Source: DATGKD01 sp035294855
GTDB lineage: Bacteria > Actinomycetota > Acidimicrobiia > Acidimicrobiales > UBA8190
Assembly: GCA_035294855.1 (NCBI GenBank)
Contig: DATGKD010000037.1
Location: 1-22,978, forward strand
Reading direction: 5' to 3'
DNA: 22,978 nt
Shown here: piece by piece, positions 22,423-22,978 of the stretch
Numbering within the stretch: position 1 is the first letter of the stretch
Layout of the letters: every line of letters starts with the position of its first letter
The notes under the pieces: generated by a model
The model's database searches: none
Told to the model about the DNA's origin: nothing
Seen by the model: only the letters and a program-made list of their open reading frames with translations
Program-made: the position numbers and the translations under genes

Positions 22423-22916
22423 GGTGCCGCCATTTGCGTCTCGCCGACCAACTTCGCCGAACCACCCAGCGCAGAGGTCCACGTCACGACGACGACCAGG
22501 GTGACGAGCCCGTTCGAACTCGACGGGTACGACGCCACCTTGTAGGCGATGCCTTTGATCGTCGTCGTCGAGGTGTGAGGCACCAGGGGCGCCTCCGACG
22601 TGTTCGTGTTCGACGTCGCCAAGGTCGCCCCGGTGAGCTTGAGCGTGTACGTCGAGCCGACGACCTGGATGTTGGCGTCGCTGCCCAGGGTCTCTGCGCT
22701 GGGATTCAAACCGGCGGAGAGGTCGCTGAACGGGATGCTGGACGCGTTCGCCACGTCGGCGGAGATGAGCGTCGAGGCCACCGACCGCTGTTGCGCGATC
22801 GAGGCCGCCGCCGTTGAGAACATCGTCCCGGAATCCGCGGCGAGGATGACGACCGCGAACAGCGAAAAGGCGATCAGGACCTCGAGGAGGACCGACCCCT
22901 CCTGGCGGCGGCGCAC
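22419..22916 (-). CDS. PilV-like minor pilin (second operon, first gene)
   Basis: 165 residues from GTG 22916. The frame is open to the window edge, so an earlier start outside cannot be excluded, and no RBS is visible. The signal is RRRQEG^SVLLEVLIAFSLFAVV with Glu12 at +5. The mature part (SDANIQVVGSTYTLKL, EAPLVPHTSTTTIKGIAYKV, SYPSSSNGLVTLVVVVTW) aligns with the first 230 residues of the large PilV-like protein at 10511-12484. It lacks that protein's 420-residue extension and so shows the likely ancestral size. The stop overlaps the next gene by 4 bp. Confidence 0.85.
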   Translation of the reverse strand: MRRRQEGSVLLEVLIAFSLFAVVILAADSGTMFSTAAASIAQQRSVASTLISADVANASSIPFSDLSAGLNPSAETLGSDANIQVVGSTYTLKLTGATLATSNTNTSEAPLVPHTSTTTIKGIAYKVASYPSSSNGLVTLVVVVTWTSALGGSAKLVGETQMAAP

Positions 22917-22978
22917 CCGAAGCCGTCGCCGTCGGGCTGCCGGCCGCGAGCCTGCGCGCGGTGGACGCTCTTCGAACA

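Noticed and set aside
18790..22916. Integrative conjugative element carrying relaxase and pilins
   Set aside because: No integrase, tRNA, attachment repeats, coupling protein or type IV secretion genes are visible, and base composition matches the flanks.

Overview
The window is about 70% GC with strongly GC-biased third codon positions, several GTG starts, many 4-bp gene overlaps and small actinobacterial-type genes (a BsaP-like protein near bioB, class III cyclase, HisKA_3/NarL signalling). This points to a chromosomal segment of a high-GC actinomycete. Acidimicrobiia or a related deep lineage is plausible but not proven. No rRNA, tRNA, CRISPR array, transposase or integrase was seen.

Layout. 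Positions 1-1817 hold the end of a phytoene-dehydrogenase-like flavoprotein and a VOC-fold protein. Positions 1957-8025 form a signalling island. On the + strand are a receiver/degenerate-HTH/class III cyclase protein, an ABC ATPase without a permease, and a membrane histidine kinase. Convergent on the - strand are a NarL-type regulator, a stand-alone receiver and a HIT-like protein. Positions 8128-9555 (-) carry a small DUF1579-like protein and a metallo-beta-lactamase-fold hydrolase. A single-pass membrane protein (9671-10321, -) is divergent from the first minor-pilin operon (10511-14672, +). Then come an acyl-CoA dehydrogenase (-) and a + strand group: bioB, a short-chain dehydrogenase, a small zinc-ribbon-like protein that looks like the biotin synthase auxiliary protein BsaP, and an archaeal-type riboflavin synthase. 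The right end (18790-22916, -) holds a second minor-pilin operon followed by a MobF/TrwC-type relaxase domain protein without a helicase.

Most notable. Two paralogous three-gene minor-pilin operons lie in opposite orientation about 5.5 kb apart. Both have the order PilV-like, PilW-like, PilX-like, and both have 4-bp overlaps at each junction. Their PilX-like members carry a repeat ladder of about 18 residues, Asn-Asn in one and degenerate in the other, that looks like a beta-solenoid. One operon has gained a very large first pilin. The other runs into a relaxase gene, which links a pilus-like structure with single-strand DNA processing. Secondary points are the receiver/HTH/cyclase protein, which looks derived from the neighbouring NarL-type regulator family, the bioB/BsaP linkage, and an archaeal-type riboflavin synthase in a bacterium.
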